This document shows, in pieces, positions 37,201-41,936 of a stretch of DNA of 64,000 nt; positions within the stretch are counted from its first letter, which is position 1, and each line of letters starts with the position of its first letter. The DNA comes from Siphonodentalium dalli (lineage: Eukaryota > Mollusca > Scaphopoda > Gadilida > Siphonodentaliidae): positions 129,443,605 through 129,507,604 of the forward strand of contig CP136064.1 of assembly GCA_032622095.1 (NCBI GenBank), in the 5' to 3' direction. The notes beneath the pieces were generated by a model, which was not told the DNA's origin, did not search any database, and saw only the letters and a program-made list of their open reading frames with translations. The translations under genes were made by a program, and so were the position numbers.

Positions 37201-39643
37201 ATATCAATTCATGCAGTTAATTGTCAACAGATGGAGATTGTCAGTTTAAAAATCAATGCACAAAATTGAGCAGTTATTTTAAAGAAAAATTATGATACCA
37301 TGCATTTATTTAATGCTGAATTTTTTAAATAACAGTTAAATAGATGGTATAATTATTTTCTTTGCTGACCCCAACATTATTTTTGTAACTCCATGCAAAT
37401 TGTAATGCTGACAATTAATTGACCTGTATCTGTCAGGCAACCTCAGCAAAATTTCATATTTTTTGGAGACCTGTCAATTTAAAATGTTATTATTAACTAT
37501 AAATTAAATTGCCAGTGATTTATAATACTTAAATTACGAATAAAGTATAAATATAAACATCATCCTATATGTTATAATTTGATAAAATAAATGCAAAGTA
37601 TTTTCTCACCTGAATTTAAACAATAAGTAAATAATCCTGCATGTGACATAAAGAAAACCAATATAAACCAGGATCGACTTCCCATTGTGAGCCATCCAAA
37701 GTTTGTGAAATTTGAGAAAATTCCATCTGGTCTCAATTTGCATTGAGGGAAAGTCAGGGTGATTACATAACAGGTACTCATAGACACAGAGTGAAGCAGT
37801 TGTCCCAATTAAATAGTAGGATTGATTACAATGTTAAAGTGATTTATTACTGGCAATGAGATGAATCAGACTTATACAGGGATGTGGCTAGAGGGTCTCC
37901 ATTGGTACCTTGGATGATATAGACTAGCTGTTCTGAATTATCAGTGGGCCAACACATCTTGAGAAAAATATAGAGATCTTGAGAAAATTGCAAAATCTCC
38001 TATAAAATTATTTATTGCTTTAGGTTGTCTCAAAATGTTCTTATCCATGGCAATTTTCCTATAGGAATTACGGTCCTATAATTTTCCTAATGTGAATCGT
38101 CATTTCCAATATGAATTTCCTATAGGTTCCTATATGACATTTCCATATGGGGTCCTACAAGTTGAAAAATTATTAATTGTATTAATTATTTAATTAATTT
38201 TAATTTATTAAAATTCGGATTAAACCACAATATTTACACCATGTGAAACTTGACAAATTCTGAATATTTTCAAATGTATATTGCCAAACAAATTGTTAAA
38301 ACTACAAATTTGCCATATAATTATTAATTTTTCCATATATTTCTCCATGTTGGACTTGGTTAATTTGCAGATTCAGAACAGTTTTGTATTGAAATATTCT
38401 AAGTCGAGCATCGAGGGCTAAGAGGCCAACAATATATTGAAGCCTTAATTTGAATGCTGATTTTAGAGTCATATGTCTGGCTGAAGTCTAAATTTTATTA
38501 GTTAACAGAAAATGTTAGCCTTCGCCACAAGCCCTCATTTTCCAGAGTGCTTATGTGGGAGACCTAAGGATTCGATTCCTTATCGAGTGTTTATACCTGC
38601 ACTGCATCTTAATCACTCGAGTCCTAAGCGATGCATTCGAGTCCTAAGCGAGTGCTTACTGTGATCGATATAAGCACTCGAGTCCTAAGCGAGTGCTTAC
38701 TGTGATCGATATAAGTACTCGAGTCCTAAGCGAATGCTTATTGTGATTGACATAAGCACTCGAATCCTTGGCGAATCCTTGTTGAAGGCTTATTAAGCCT
38801 TCATGCTCGGTAAGGGTATAGTCATCTTTAAATCTATTATTCTTTAGTACTGGTACCTCAAATTTTCTTTTTAATGCATGGCCAGGGACGCCAGAAGCAC
38901 CAAAGGGCAGGGGGGGGGGGGGGGGGCAAACCAGTCAGGAGGGCACTTTTCGACTCCCCTGGGCCAGGGCAAGGGGGGCAAATGCCCCCGCATGCCCCTT
39001 CTCCGGCATCCCTGTGCATGGCAAATGACATAATATTAATAAGCTAAAGAAAGCTGATATAGATTCTATATAACATAAACCGACAAAGGTCAGCTTGAAC
39101 TGAATAAGCCTTTGTACGGTACCGGCTAAAACACCTTTTCCCAAACCTGGCCGGGTACCGTACTACCAGGCCAGCAGTGGCAGCACACCAAAATGACAAT
39201 GTACATGGACCCCTTCAGTGCTTATGTATACAAGTATGTATACAAGTTGACCTACATATAGGCTACAATAAAAGTCAGTTTATTGACTTTATATCCTACA
39301 CAAATTGACACAATATTCAATAACATCCTACAGTAACATATAGAATCATAAAACATGGGCTACAAAGTATAATCAGACCTACATGCACATGCTGCAGTTT
39401 CCCTCTAGATTCTTTAATTGCACCTGACCGTACAAATGCCCCCACTATTTTGCCAGATGACATGACCACTTCATCTCGAGATCGTTTAGAATCGTCAGGC
39501 CTCACTTCAATGAAGGCAGCCCTGTCTGGCGTACACAGAACTGGATTCAACAGAAACACAAAACAAACCAAGAAGAAGAATGAAAACGAGCAAAAATACT
39601 CAGATTTTCTGTGCTTCGTTCGTGGTAAATGCATCACCACCAT
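1273..39643 (-). CDS. RNF215: RNF215-like PA/transmembrane/RING E3 ligase, 5' seven exons
   Basis: Spliced minus-strand gene; coding exons at 39643-39383, 21985-21851, 21124-21053, 20594-20509, 9350-9296, 2931-2821 and 1320-1273 (768 nt, 256 codons). Every junction is GT-AG and phase-compatible and the frame stays open. The order is signal peptide, then a protease-associated fold including DWIGVIYFD, FLFGASAIIILSLN, GPVIQIDNEDNIT, then LWGMCGRYSG and DGVVCLG. From memory of vertebrate RNF215 the order and spacing match: FLGASA followed by an RELD-like motif, a PV strand, a TLW..CG motif and a VCLG motif ahead of the membrane helix. Family role: membrane-anchored RING ubiquitin ligase whose PA domain faces the lumen or outside. 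The helix and RING are not in this window. Introns of 0.5-17.4 kb are full of transposons. Alternatives within the PA-RING family (RNF43/ZNRF3, RNF128) fit less well. The last exon is the least certain. Confidence 0.85.
1390..2563. mobile_element. Non-autonomous hAT element 1 (8-bp TSD)
   Basis: Terminal inverted repeats CAGGGATGTGGCTAGAGGG and CCCTCTAGCCACATCCCTG, flanked by the exact 8-bp duplication gttggata (1382-1389 and 2564-2571). 1174 bp, no transposase. The interior has about three diverged units with ttggaaattttccaac (1626, 1791, 2041), a palindrome around ccgaaccatggtcgg (about 1919-1946), and a G-rich tandem repeat with tgcaaattgaattatgcaaa-type units (2350-2510). It sits in the intron between exons 6 and 7. 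A solo copy of its right end is at 37877-37900. Confidence 0.9.
2821..2931 (-). CDS. RNF215: RNF215-like exon 6 (juxtamembrane luminal region)
   Basis: Acceptor ctgttttctttgcag, donor TTG|gtatga; 111 nt, 37 codons, phase 0. It reads YFTTIALWGMCGRYSGKTYV, then EWDGVVCLGRTDSDEGL. The LW..CG and VCLG motifs and two cysteines correspond to the segment that precedes the transmembrane helix in RNF215. Confidence 0.85.
3111..5246. mobile_element. 2.1-kb foldback element with long inverted arms
   Basis: The outer ends CCCCTGTCACACTCAGGCCG at 3111 and its complement ending at 5246 match for about 45 bp. Long arms continue inward: the block gtgacgcagtggacactggc (about 3545) through ttgtgcatgcacaaaaca (about 3617) and the gcgccatgacaacgcaaagcg-type region is repeated inverted at about 5150 down to 4990. 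Arms are GC-rich in an AT-rich setting, with many gcgc/aacgca motifs. The loop holds a 50-bp minisatellite (4425-4645). A second internal copy of the terminus (ctgtcacactccg) is at about 3450. No transposase is seen. The target duplication is unclear. It lies in the intron between exons 5 and 6. Confidence 0.75.
4425..4645. repeat. 50-bp minisatellite inside the foldback loop
   Basis: The unit starting caaagacacacgcaatacaa recurs at 4425, 4475, 4525, 4575 and 4625, an exact 50-bp period with few substitutions (about 4.4 copies). Confidence 0.92.
5341..6335. repeat. 29-bp minisatellite in two blocks
   Basis: The unit gttattcaaccccgatgat + tacccaatac repeats about 3 times at 5341-5427 and about 16 times at 5862-6335, with small deletions and variants. 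The blocks are separated by 430 bp of unrelated sequence that includes a hairpin (gacaggcacca / tggtgcctgtc, about 5787-5836). No spacer logic and no cas-like genes, so not a CRISPR. From 6336 to 6886 I see no gene; 6805-6872 has two copies of a ggccgg/ccggcc palindrome. Confidence 0.9.
6891..8543. mobile_element. TTAA-flanked element with ~110-bp inverted repeats
   Basis: TTAA at 6887-6890 and 8544-8547. The ends (gggaatattataccat and its counterpart gtgaatattataccat) extend inward for about 110 bp, through accaagaacttgaaacatcg and ggttggcggtaacacaaag. 1653 bp, no coding region. A TTAA target fits piggyBac or Kolobok transposition. No transposase to decide. Confidence 0.8.
9030..9161. repeat. 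132-bp inverted repeat
   Basis: Starts atgtctgtgcttgagggga and ends tcccctcaagcaaagacat. The arms continue through aacattgtg / cacaatg and aatatctct / agatatt. Hairpin or small MITE, located 135 bp from exon 5. The rest of 8548-9295 shows no feature. Confidence 0.7.
9296..9350 (-). CDS. RNF215: RNF215-like exon 5
   Basis: Excellent acceptor (atttttctcccttgtag) and donor CAG|gtgggt. 55 nt: one base completes Arg from the previous exon, then 18 codons, KISAFIEITFNTSFYNRQ. The phase fits both neighbours. A Tigger remnant begins only 46 bp upstream of the acceptor (in gene direction) without touching the pyrimidine tract. Confidence 0.82.
9397..10364 (-). mobile_element. Tigger/pogo deletion derivative 1
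   Basis: Ends CAGTAAAACCTCTCCAAA and TTTGGAGAGGTTTTACTG, flanked by TA (9395-9396, 10365-10366). On the minus strand from 9749 it reads MIEPSRPLRVECIDQKFKLI, a diverged form of the basic N-terminal DNA-binding region of Tigger/CENP-B-like transposases; it aligns with the copy at 16628. The right end (10270-10364) is an inverted copy of the left end of element 2, so the structure is rearranged. 968 bp. It lies 46 bp upstream of exon 5. Confidence 0.85.
10426..15557. mobile_element. hAT element 2, 5.1 kb, host of a nested hAT
   Basis: TAGGGCCCTGCGAATCG at the left and CGATTCGCAGGGCCCTA at the right, with the exact 8-bp duplication atgtagtc (10418-10425, 15558-15565). Both subterminal zones are arrays of gattcga motifs. 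No intact or recognisable transposase in six frames. The interior includes a 112-bp direct duplication around gaacgctctttattgtctac (11868, 11980) and a 71-bp inverted repeat at 15052-15122 (aaaggtttgaagataaatt ends). Contains hAT element 3. Confidence 0.88.
13124..14798. mobile_element. hAT element 3 nested inside hAT element 2
   Basis: Starts TAGTGTTGAAACGATTAG, ends CTAATCGTTTCAACACTA-like (ttaatcgtttcaacacta), with the exact 8-bp duplication atcagttg (13116-13123, 14799-14806). Subterminal arrays of aatcgac/gactagtcg are at both ends. 1675 bp, no transposase. Confidence 0.88.
16141..16977 (-). mobile_element. Tigger/pogo deletion derivative 2 with fused transposase ends
   Basis: CAGTGAAACCTCTCTAAACC to GGAGGTTTTACTG, with TA on both sides (16139-16140, 16978-16979); 837 bp. 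From the minus-strand ATG at 16628 it reads MTEPSRKRHRTELTLDQKVK, VIKDLSST: the N-terminal helix-turn-helix start of a Tigger/CENP-B transposase. After a junction near 16540 the C-terminal end follows in another frame: FNNCGFPEMSF, ADDDPDDEIPLSEIAKKLS and stop at about 16396. The whole DDE catalytic domain is deleted. Confidence 0.88.
17801..18874. mobile_element. hAT element 4
   Basis: Begins CAGACCTGTTAAGTT and ends AACTTAACAGCTCTG, with the exact 8-bp duplication gacgtcgt (17793-17800, 18875-18882). Subterminal arrays of aatccgtgag and ttccgcgg-like words. 1074 bp, non-coding. The internal duplication around cgtgaaaccgaaagtacaa occurs at 18082 and 18260. Confidence 0.88.
18981..20162. mobile_element. 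hAT element 5
   Basis: Begins TAGTGATGAGCCGATAATCG, ends CAATCGGCTCATCACTA, with the exact 8-bp duplication attctagg (18973-18980, 20163-20170). Dense aatcgg motifs at both ends. 1182 bp. No transposase recognised; the 93-codon minus-strand frame at 18976-19257 resembles nothing known. Confidence 0.9.
20509..20594 (-). CDS. RNF215: RNF215-like exon 4 (end of PA domain)
   Basis: Acceptor ttatatcgtag, donor CTAG|gtatgg; 86 nt, 28 codons plus two bases (phase 2). It reads LDVGQRFSGPVIQID, NEDNITSFLEIIT. PVIQI is the conserved PV strand that closes the PA fold; an acidic loop and an amphipathic helix follow, as in other PA-RING proteins. Confidence 0.86.
21053..21124 (-). CDS. RNF215: RNF215-like exon 3 (PA domain, FLFGASA motif)
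   Basis: Acceptor ttatacatttcag, donor GAG|gtatgc; 72 nt, phase 0 at both ends, 24 codons. It reads VKEAFLFGASAIIIL, SLNQKLLKE. The (A/L)-F-L-G-A-S-A core followed by a hydrophobic strand and a basic-acidic pair is the most diagnostic block for assignment to RNF215. Confidence 0.9.
21303..21515. mobile_element. Palindromic MITE, copy 1
   Basis: 213 bp, almost perfect inverted repeat. It starts tagtaatgccctaaataatc and ends gattatttagggcattactg; arms run through gactcct..accacagc and tgttgccattcatcg. Flanked by TA (21301-21302, 21516-21517). Ends and TA target suggest a Tc1/mariner or pogo-type MITE. It lies in intron 2. Copies 2 and 3 are at 25303 and 29236. Confidence 0.85.
21851..21985 (-). 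CDS. RNF215: RNF215-like exon 2 (PA domain)
   Basis: Acceptor with pyrimidine tract (aatttttcag) and donor AAG|gtaagg; 135 nt, phase 0 at both ends, 45 codons. It reads LLEDSDDTRFTKLSKDWIG, then VIYFDSGGG and two cysteines before NVIDK. The DWIGVIYFD strand is the W-(I/V)-(A/G)-(V/L) core strand seen in PA-domain RING ligases. No other frame is open through both splice sites. Confidence 0.88.
22019..22258. repeat. TA and GA microsatellites
   Basis: A short (TA)n run at about 22018-22033, then an imperfect (GA)n tract with gaa and gagg interruptions at 22104-22258. The apparent Arg/Glu-rich ORF across it is repeat translation. 22260-22950 shows no feature I can name. Confidence 0.95.
22954..23304 (-). 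other. Candidate extra exons in RNF215-like intron 1 (unproven)
   Basis: Two minus-strand blocks bounded by plausible splice sites: 23304-23231 (acceptor cctctgttatttgctag; donor CAG|gtatta; 74 nt) and 23097-22954 (acceptor tgtgttttttcag; donor AGG|gtacgc; 144 nt, 48 codons beginning DLSSILDNWSLSSYM). They join in phase to each other and to exon 2 at 21985. They could also be preceded by a short signal-peptide ORF at 37685-37610 (MGSRSWFILVFFMSHAG). No homology is recognised. They would replace the genuine exon 1, so they are an alternative start, a nested gene or chance. Confidence 0.22.
24254..24513. mobile_element. TTAA-flanked MITE, diverged copy
   Basis: TTAA at 24250-24253 and 24514-24517. 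The left end agacacgatccgattcgatg and the right end taaatcagattgtatatct are inverted. Shares ggtccc...caacaacag with the copies at 25452 and 43246. 260 bp. 23305-24249 has no gene; 23510-23780 contains diverged tandem units of the aataactc type. Confidence 0.65.
25303..25395. mobile_element. Palindromic MITE, copy 2 (short)
   Basis: 93-bp version of the family: taatgccctaaataatcgac at the left and its complement at the right, with accacagc arms and almost no loop. 24518-25300 shows nothing else. Confidence 0.8.
25452..25860. mobile_element. TTAA-flanked MITE, copy 2
   Basis: TTAA at 25448-25451 and 25861-25864. Left end aggtactcaacctgattcaa; right end cttaatcggattatgcacct. The gttcctcgactcgaatcca block near the right is shared with the copy at 43246. 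409 bp, non-coding. Confidence 0.8.
26001..26885. mobile_element. hAT element 6
   Basis: Left end CAGTGAAGGATCCAGGAATA; right end GGCCTGGACATGCATGTCCCTG. Exact 8-bp duplication gttaaaag (25993-26000, 26886-26893). 885 bp, no coding. A diverged inverted copy is at 58399-59226 and a truncated one at 54359-54751. Confidence 0.85.
26973..29140. mobile_element. 2.2-kb element with atgggaggcc ends and cttaagcgcaaat arrays
   Basis: Ends atgggaggccgtttccacat and its inverted counterpart (aatgtgacaaggcctcccat). The 8-bp flanks gtattcat and atatccat agree at 6 of 8 positions, suggesting an old hAT-like duplication. Inside both ends are repeats of cttaagcgcaaataa. The middle has a direct duplication of about 500-570 bp (27365-27840 and 28012-28590), each with tgaccttga and tcaaggtcaaggtca. 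No transposase. Confidence 0.6.
29236..29394. mobile_element. Palindromic MITE, copy 3
   Basis: Starts CAGTAATGCCCTAAATAATC, ends GATTACTTAGGGCATTACTG, with TA at 29234-29235 and 29395-29396. 159 bp with the same accacagc and tgaatggcaacaa blocks as copy 1. Confidence 0.87.
29627..29818. repeat. Inverted repeat (~65-bp arms) upstream of the retrotransposon
   Basis: Left arm catcacccaagagatg...aaaagaagatctctatgcca; right arm is its complement ending gggtgatg. The arms also include gtttcaaaacaactgcagat. Probably a MITE next to the retroelement 5' end. 29400-29626 shows nothing. Confidence 0.75.
29863..31857 (+). pseudogene. Retrotransposon ORF, part 1: PHD-like, endonuclease, start of RT
   Basis: Finger: KSVRKNQDALCCDLCDQWIH, then CSKL, WFCYHC; the expected first Cys pair is replaced by Y and N. 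Endonuclease motifs: HFNIRSL, TETWL, RGGGGVGLYV, GCIYRSPN, GDFNIN, LIDNIFSN and DHMPI. RT begins with AAGIDDLKCSILK and SNYRPVSVLPVFSKILEK. The linker at about residues 512-555 is read in a wrong frame: the conserved stretch ATKFNEFFANIGPTLASKI sits in another frame at about 31423-31480, so two compensating indels keep the ORF open. It ends in the inserted element at 31858. Confidence 0.9.
31858..32752. mobile_element. Foldback-like element with TIRs made of a 16-bp tandem repeat
   Basis: 895 bp inserted in the RT coding region with the direct duplication cgactgaac (31849-31857, 32753-32761; 9 bp, arguably 10). Both ends contain ctctattccgaaggttcgct, followed inward by 7-8 units of a 16-bp repeat (ttcgctattccgaagg and variants), inverted at the other end (ccttcggaatagcgaa). 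Repeat-built TIRs plus a 9-bp duplication are the hallmarks of Drosophila-type Foldback elements and fit MULE-type targets. The interior (about 31990-32620) has a 62-codon ORF of no known family. Confidence 0.85.
32762..33300 (+). pseudogene. Retrotransposon ORF, part 2: reverse transcriptase core
   Basis: Resumes exactly where part 1 stopped once the insertion is ignored: KYLTKYNILYRSQYGFRKNH, then VFLDLSKAFDTINH, GVPQGSILGPLLFLIYMNEL, and the catalytic LILFADDTNAF. It ends in LSLNLVKT followed by a frameshift stop at 33298-33300. DLSKAFD and FADDT are the RT metal-binding motifs. Confidence 0.9.
33301..33684 (+). pseudogene. Retrotransposon ORF, part 3 (frameshifted)
   Basis: Frameshifted continuation: NYYMIFTNTDLCKK, then VKNTKFLGINIEENLSW, VMRKISDFIPRDTMKTIYS, PHLTYCNAIWS and LIKIQNKAIATLSYK. 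At least three frameshifts or stops separate these blocks. It is cut by the second insertion. Confidence 0.85.
33685..34340. mobile_element. Second insertion: three ~190-bp tandem units with tgtcccccgac ends
   Basis: Starts tgtcccccgac and ends gtcgggggaca. The interior is three near-identical units of about 190 bp starting agctatatagatgttgcaaa at 33793, 33983 and 34177. The minus-strand 177-codon ORF here is only the repeat translated. Retrotransposon coding lies on either side. No clear target duplication. Confidence 0.65.
34341..34704 (+). pseudogene. Retrotransposon ORF, part 4: C-terminal tail
   Basis: Reads LTLMNDIGNMQLIQILHDFH, KLPKSLSSIFTN, then after a frameshift LYCEFRRTKKARSVISTRAR, CLWNELPCD, and stop at 34702. 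The (L/V)WN(E/S)LP motif is typical of CR1/Jockey C-termini. 3' UTR follows to about 35404. Confidence 0.82.
35617..38816. mobile_element. Putative 3.2-kb TA-flanked element with tcgaagg/actcga arrays
   Basis: CCCTTACCGA at 35617 and TCGGTAAGGG ending at 38816, with TA outside both (35615-35616, 38817-38818). Left subterminal zone 35640-36030 is full of gcactcgaaggctta and gaagccttcgaaggctt palindromes, including a 100-bp palindrome (35764-35864, agggccgacttatttaaatg). Right zone 38560-38800 has about three 41-bp tandem units of gcactcgagtcctaagcg. TIRs are short, so boundaries are tentative. 36110-37600 inside holds nothing recognisable. Confidence 0.45.
37877..37900. mobile_element. Solo end of the hAT-1 family
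   Basis: The sequence cagggatgtggctagagggtctcc matches the outermost 24 bp of the right end of the element at 1390-2563. No partner end is seen nearby, so this is a truncated relic or a one-ended insertion. Confidence 0.6.
38883..39014. mobile_element. 132-bp hAT MITE (element 7)
   Basis: Begins CAGGGACGCCAGAAGCACC, ends CTTCTCCGGCATCCCTG, with the exact 8-bp duplication tgcatggc (38875-38882, 39015-39022). A related end is at about 895-933 near the left edge. 39023-39382 shows nothing else. Confidence 0.85.
39383..39643 (-). CDS. RNF215: RNF215-like exon 1: signal peptide and start of PA domain
   Basis: ATG at 39643 (second in-frame ATG at 39634). A basic stretch (HLPRTKHRKSEY) is followed by a hydrophobic core FSFFFLVCFVFLLNPVLC, a signal peptide with likely cleavage near C/TPDR. 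Then AAFIEVRPDD starts the first PA strand and the exon continues to GKLQHVH. The donor is CAT|gtaggt, phase 0. A weaker donor 6 nt earlier (CAT|gtgcat) is also in phase 0, but the longer form gives the same spacing as I recall for vertebrate RNF215 between G(K/R)L and the acidic stretch. The exon is read away from the shared promoter at 39.65-39.98 kb. Confidence 0.8.
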
Positions 39644-39984
39644 TGACCTGCACTTTGATAAATAGTTATGCAGACATTTCAGTCACCAGTTTGAATTACA
39701 TTTCGCTATCGTTACAAAATGTGCACATTTCTATTTCTTTGACAACTTGTCAGACAGGCGAAACGTTGACATTGCAGCTATTTGTTTACGTTCTGCTAGT
39801 CTCGCGAGAAAATTTGTTTACGTTCTGCTGGTCTCGCGAGAACTAAACACTTCTCCCGCTGGAATTTCCACGCGTGATTGACATTTAATTCCCGCCCAAT
39901 ATAATGCGGCTATCCAATCAAACACGACGACAGTGTCCGCCCCCATTGTAAAACGTCACTTCCTGTAAATTGTGTATAAATTCA
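39644..39984. promoter_or_regulatory. Bidirectional promoter between RNF215-like gene and divergent gene
   Basis: Locally CpG-containing stretch between two divergent start codons. It contains TCTCGCGAGA at 39800-39809 and 39832-39841, each in one unit of a 32-bp direct duplication starting tttgtttacg. It also has TTCCCGCC (E2F-like) at 39889-39896, CCAAT at 39896-39900 and 39913-39917, and an ETS-type CACTTCCTG near 39957-39965. The palindromic TCTCGCGAGA is a known element of vertebrate CpG-island housekeeping promoters (BANP/ZBTB33-type). No TATA box is well placed for the minus-strand gene; tataaat at 39975 is too close to the plus-strand ATG to serve it. Confidence 0.75.
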
Positions 39985-40085
39985 ATGACTGGCGGCCACT
40001 TCAACGCAATAGCGTTTAATGCTAATGATATAACCAACTGTGGTGAAGTGTCGCGTGTGATAAACTTTCTGTTGAAAACTATCAG
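39985..40085 (+). CDS. First coding exon of an unidentified divergent gene
   Basis: ATG at 39985, open for 33 codons plus two bases to a consensus donor (ATCAG|gtaagc). The reading is MTGGHFNAIAFNANDITNCG, EVSRVINFLLKTI. There is no signal peptide, so a cytosolic or nuclear product is likely. I do not recognise the family. The head-to-head position with a shared promoter and the perfect donor argue that it is real. No convincing second exon (starting with one base, phase 2) was found up to 64000, so intron 1 probably runs off the window. Confidence 0.6.
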
Positions 40086-40724
40086 GTAAGCAACTTGTAC
40101 TGTCCAATCAATACCAATGTATTATACAGCGTATTAATTCATGTGTTTGTATGTGTACATGCTATATTATTAACACTTTATGTATTTATATAGGCCTAGT
40201 ATCTAGAATAAGTCGGTCACTACTAATTAAACACCCGATGGTCGAAACTGAGGCTGGAACGCGATTGGTTGACACTGGTGTGCCGTGGGATACAAATTGA
40301 TGTCCCCACCCGCAGATGCATTTGTAGTTACTCATTCTTATTGCTCCATTATGTGTCATGCAATGTTAACTTATTTGACATCACATTATTATTGCACTAC
40401 AATAAATATTTGGTTTTGTCTGTAGAGGGTATACAGGTATATATGTCTGTTGATTATCTTATAGTCAGTAAGTGGAGTAACACTTGTAAACACTTTTGCA
40501 ATAATACGCAAAATTGCAGTAAATGCACCTTTATAACAAAAGAAAGAGCACGCATGTACGGTACATGTAGGCTACAGCGCATATATTTGATATGGTAGCC
40601 TATGTCCGCTCTGTATTATACCCCGCTGCATGGAAAAAACAAGTGTCCACTTAACCGCGGTGCGGTTTGCGTTGCCACCGCGGCCAAACTGCAACCGCGG
40701 CTCCACCGGCTGACTGCAGTTGGG

Positions 40725-40843
40725 TCGCGGTGTACTTGCCGTTCGGCCGCGGTGTAGTTGCCGTTCACGTTGAGCCGCGGTGTACTTGCCGTTCAGCCAC
40801 GGTGTACTTGCCGGTCGGCCGCGGTGTAGCATACTTGCCGTTC
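40725..40843. repeat. GC-rich tandem repeat (ccgcggtgtacttgccgttc)
   Basis: About four or five units of cgcggtgtacttgccgttcg with 29-37 bp spacing. The same words (cttgcagttcggccgcggtg) occur once in each MULE extension, at about 52968 and 57007. 40086-40724 and 40850-41936 show no other feature. Confidence 0.75.
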
Positions 40844-41936
40844 TTAGAAGATGTTGAAAAACACAAAGAGGGCACCATAAATGTGGTTTGATTGAGCCCA
40901 TTGTTTAAATACCGTCAGCCAGACGATCTATAATGTTTGAGGTCTATTAAATCCGTCTGATGACAAGGTGTGATAATCTTGTAAGTAGTCAACGTCCTAC
41001 CGGTAAACTGTCATAAAATCAAGGTGTCATAATCCATCCTGATTAGAAGAGGCCCCCGCTGTTAATAGTAGGTGACACGGAAGTGTGATGTTGCCGACAA
41101 CAAGCTCCTTCTATAGATTTGGCAGCGCGTGTCTTTTTGAGAAGTAAGCATTGGAATGTCGTGCACACGTGACAGCTTCATCATTAGAGAATTGACTCAC
41201 CATCTTGCCATTTAAGACTGATTATAAAATGAGGATTATGGATTGTTGTCGCATCTACATGTAGCTCCTTTGAACTATTTGTTTGCCCATGTTTAAATAT
41301 TTGTTAAATTGTTATTGTGATGTTGTTTTCTCTTTTTGAAATATATATTTTTTAGATTAATTAAAAATATTATTTGGTTTGAATTATACTGACTACATCC
41401 ACCCATGTGGACATCCTTTTGGAATTTACTGCCGTCCATTGAATGTATAATAATCTGTGCCAGAATTTTCTTCAGAATGAAAAATAAAGAGCGTTTGTGC
41501 GTGATAATTCATTAAGGTATTTTTCGCCCGCGAAGATTTTATGAACCTAAATGTTTCAAATCCTTTCAATACCGTAGTTACTTTAAAGACAAAAGCCGCG
41601 GCAGCCTGCATGCCAATGGACCTTTGATGAAACTTGAAAGGGAATATCTATGAGAAAGTGACATGTAATCATGTTCACTCAAACAACAGTTACGATGTAG
41701 CAAACAATGTCGATTGCTACACAGTCCTCGCGCCCAATTTCTGAATAATGCTGACATAATTCGCGAGCACCCTGGTGCACCTGGCATTTTGAGATATACA
41801 GATGTGCGAAAAAATAACGGCGATTAATAACTTCCCAATCAAGGGTTTCACTCACTTTTTTTTGTGGCAATATACGTAATTACAATACTTTATGTAACAA
41901 AATAAAAATAACATGCAGTCATTGCAGTGGAAATAC

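Noticed and set aside
38560-38600. ggattcgattcc resembling a tRNA T-arm
   Set aside because: No acceptor or anticodon arms around it; part of a palindromic repeat zone.
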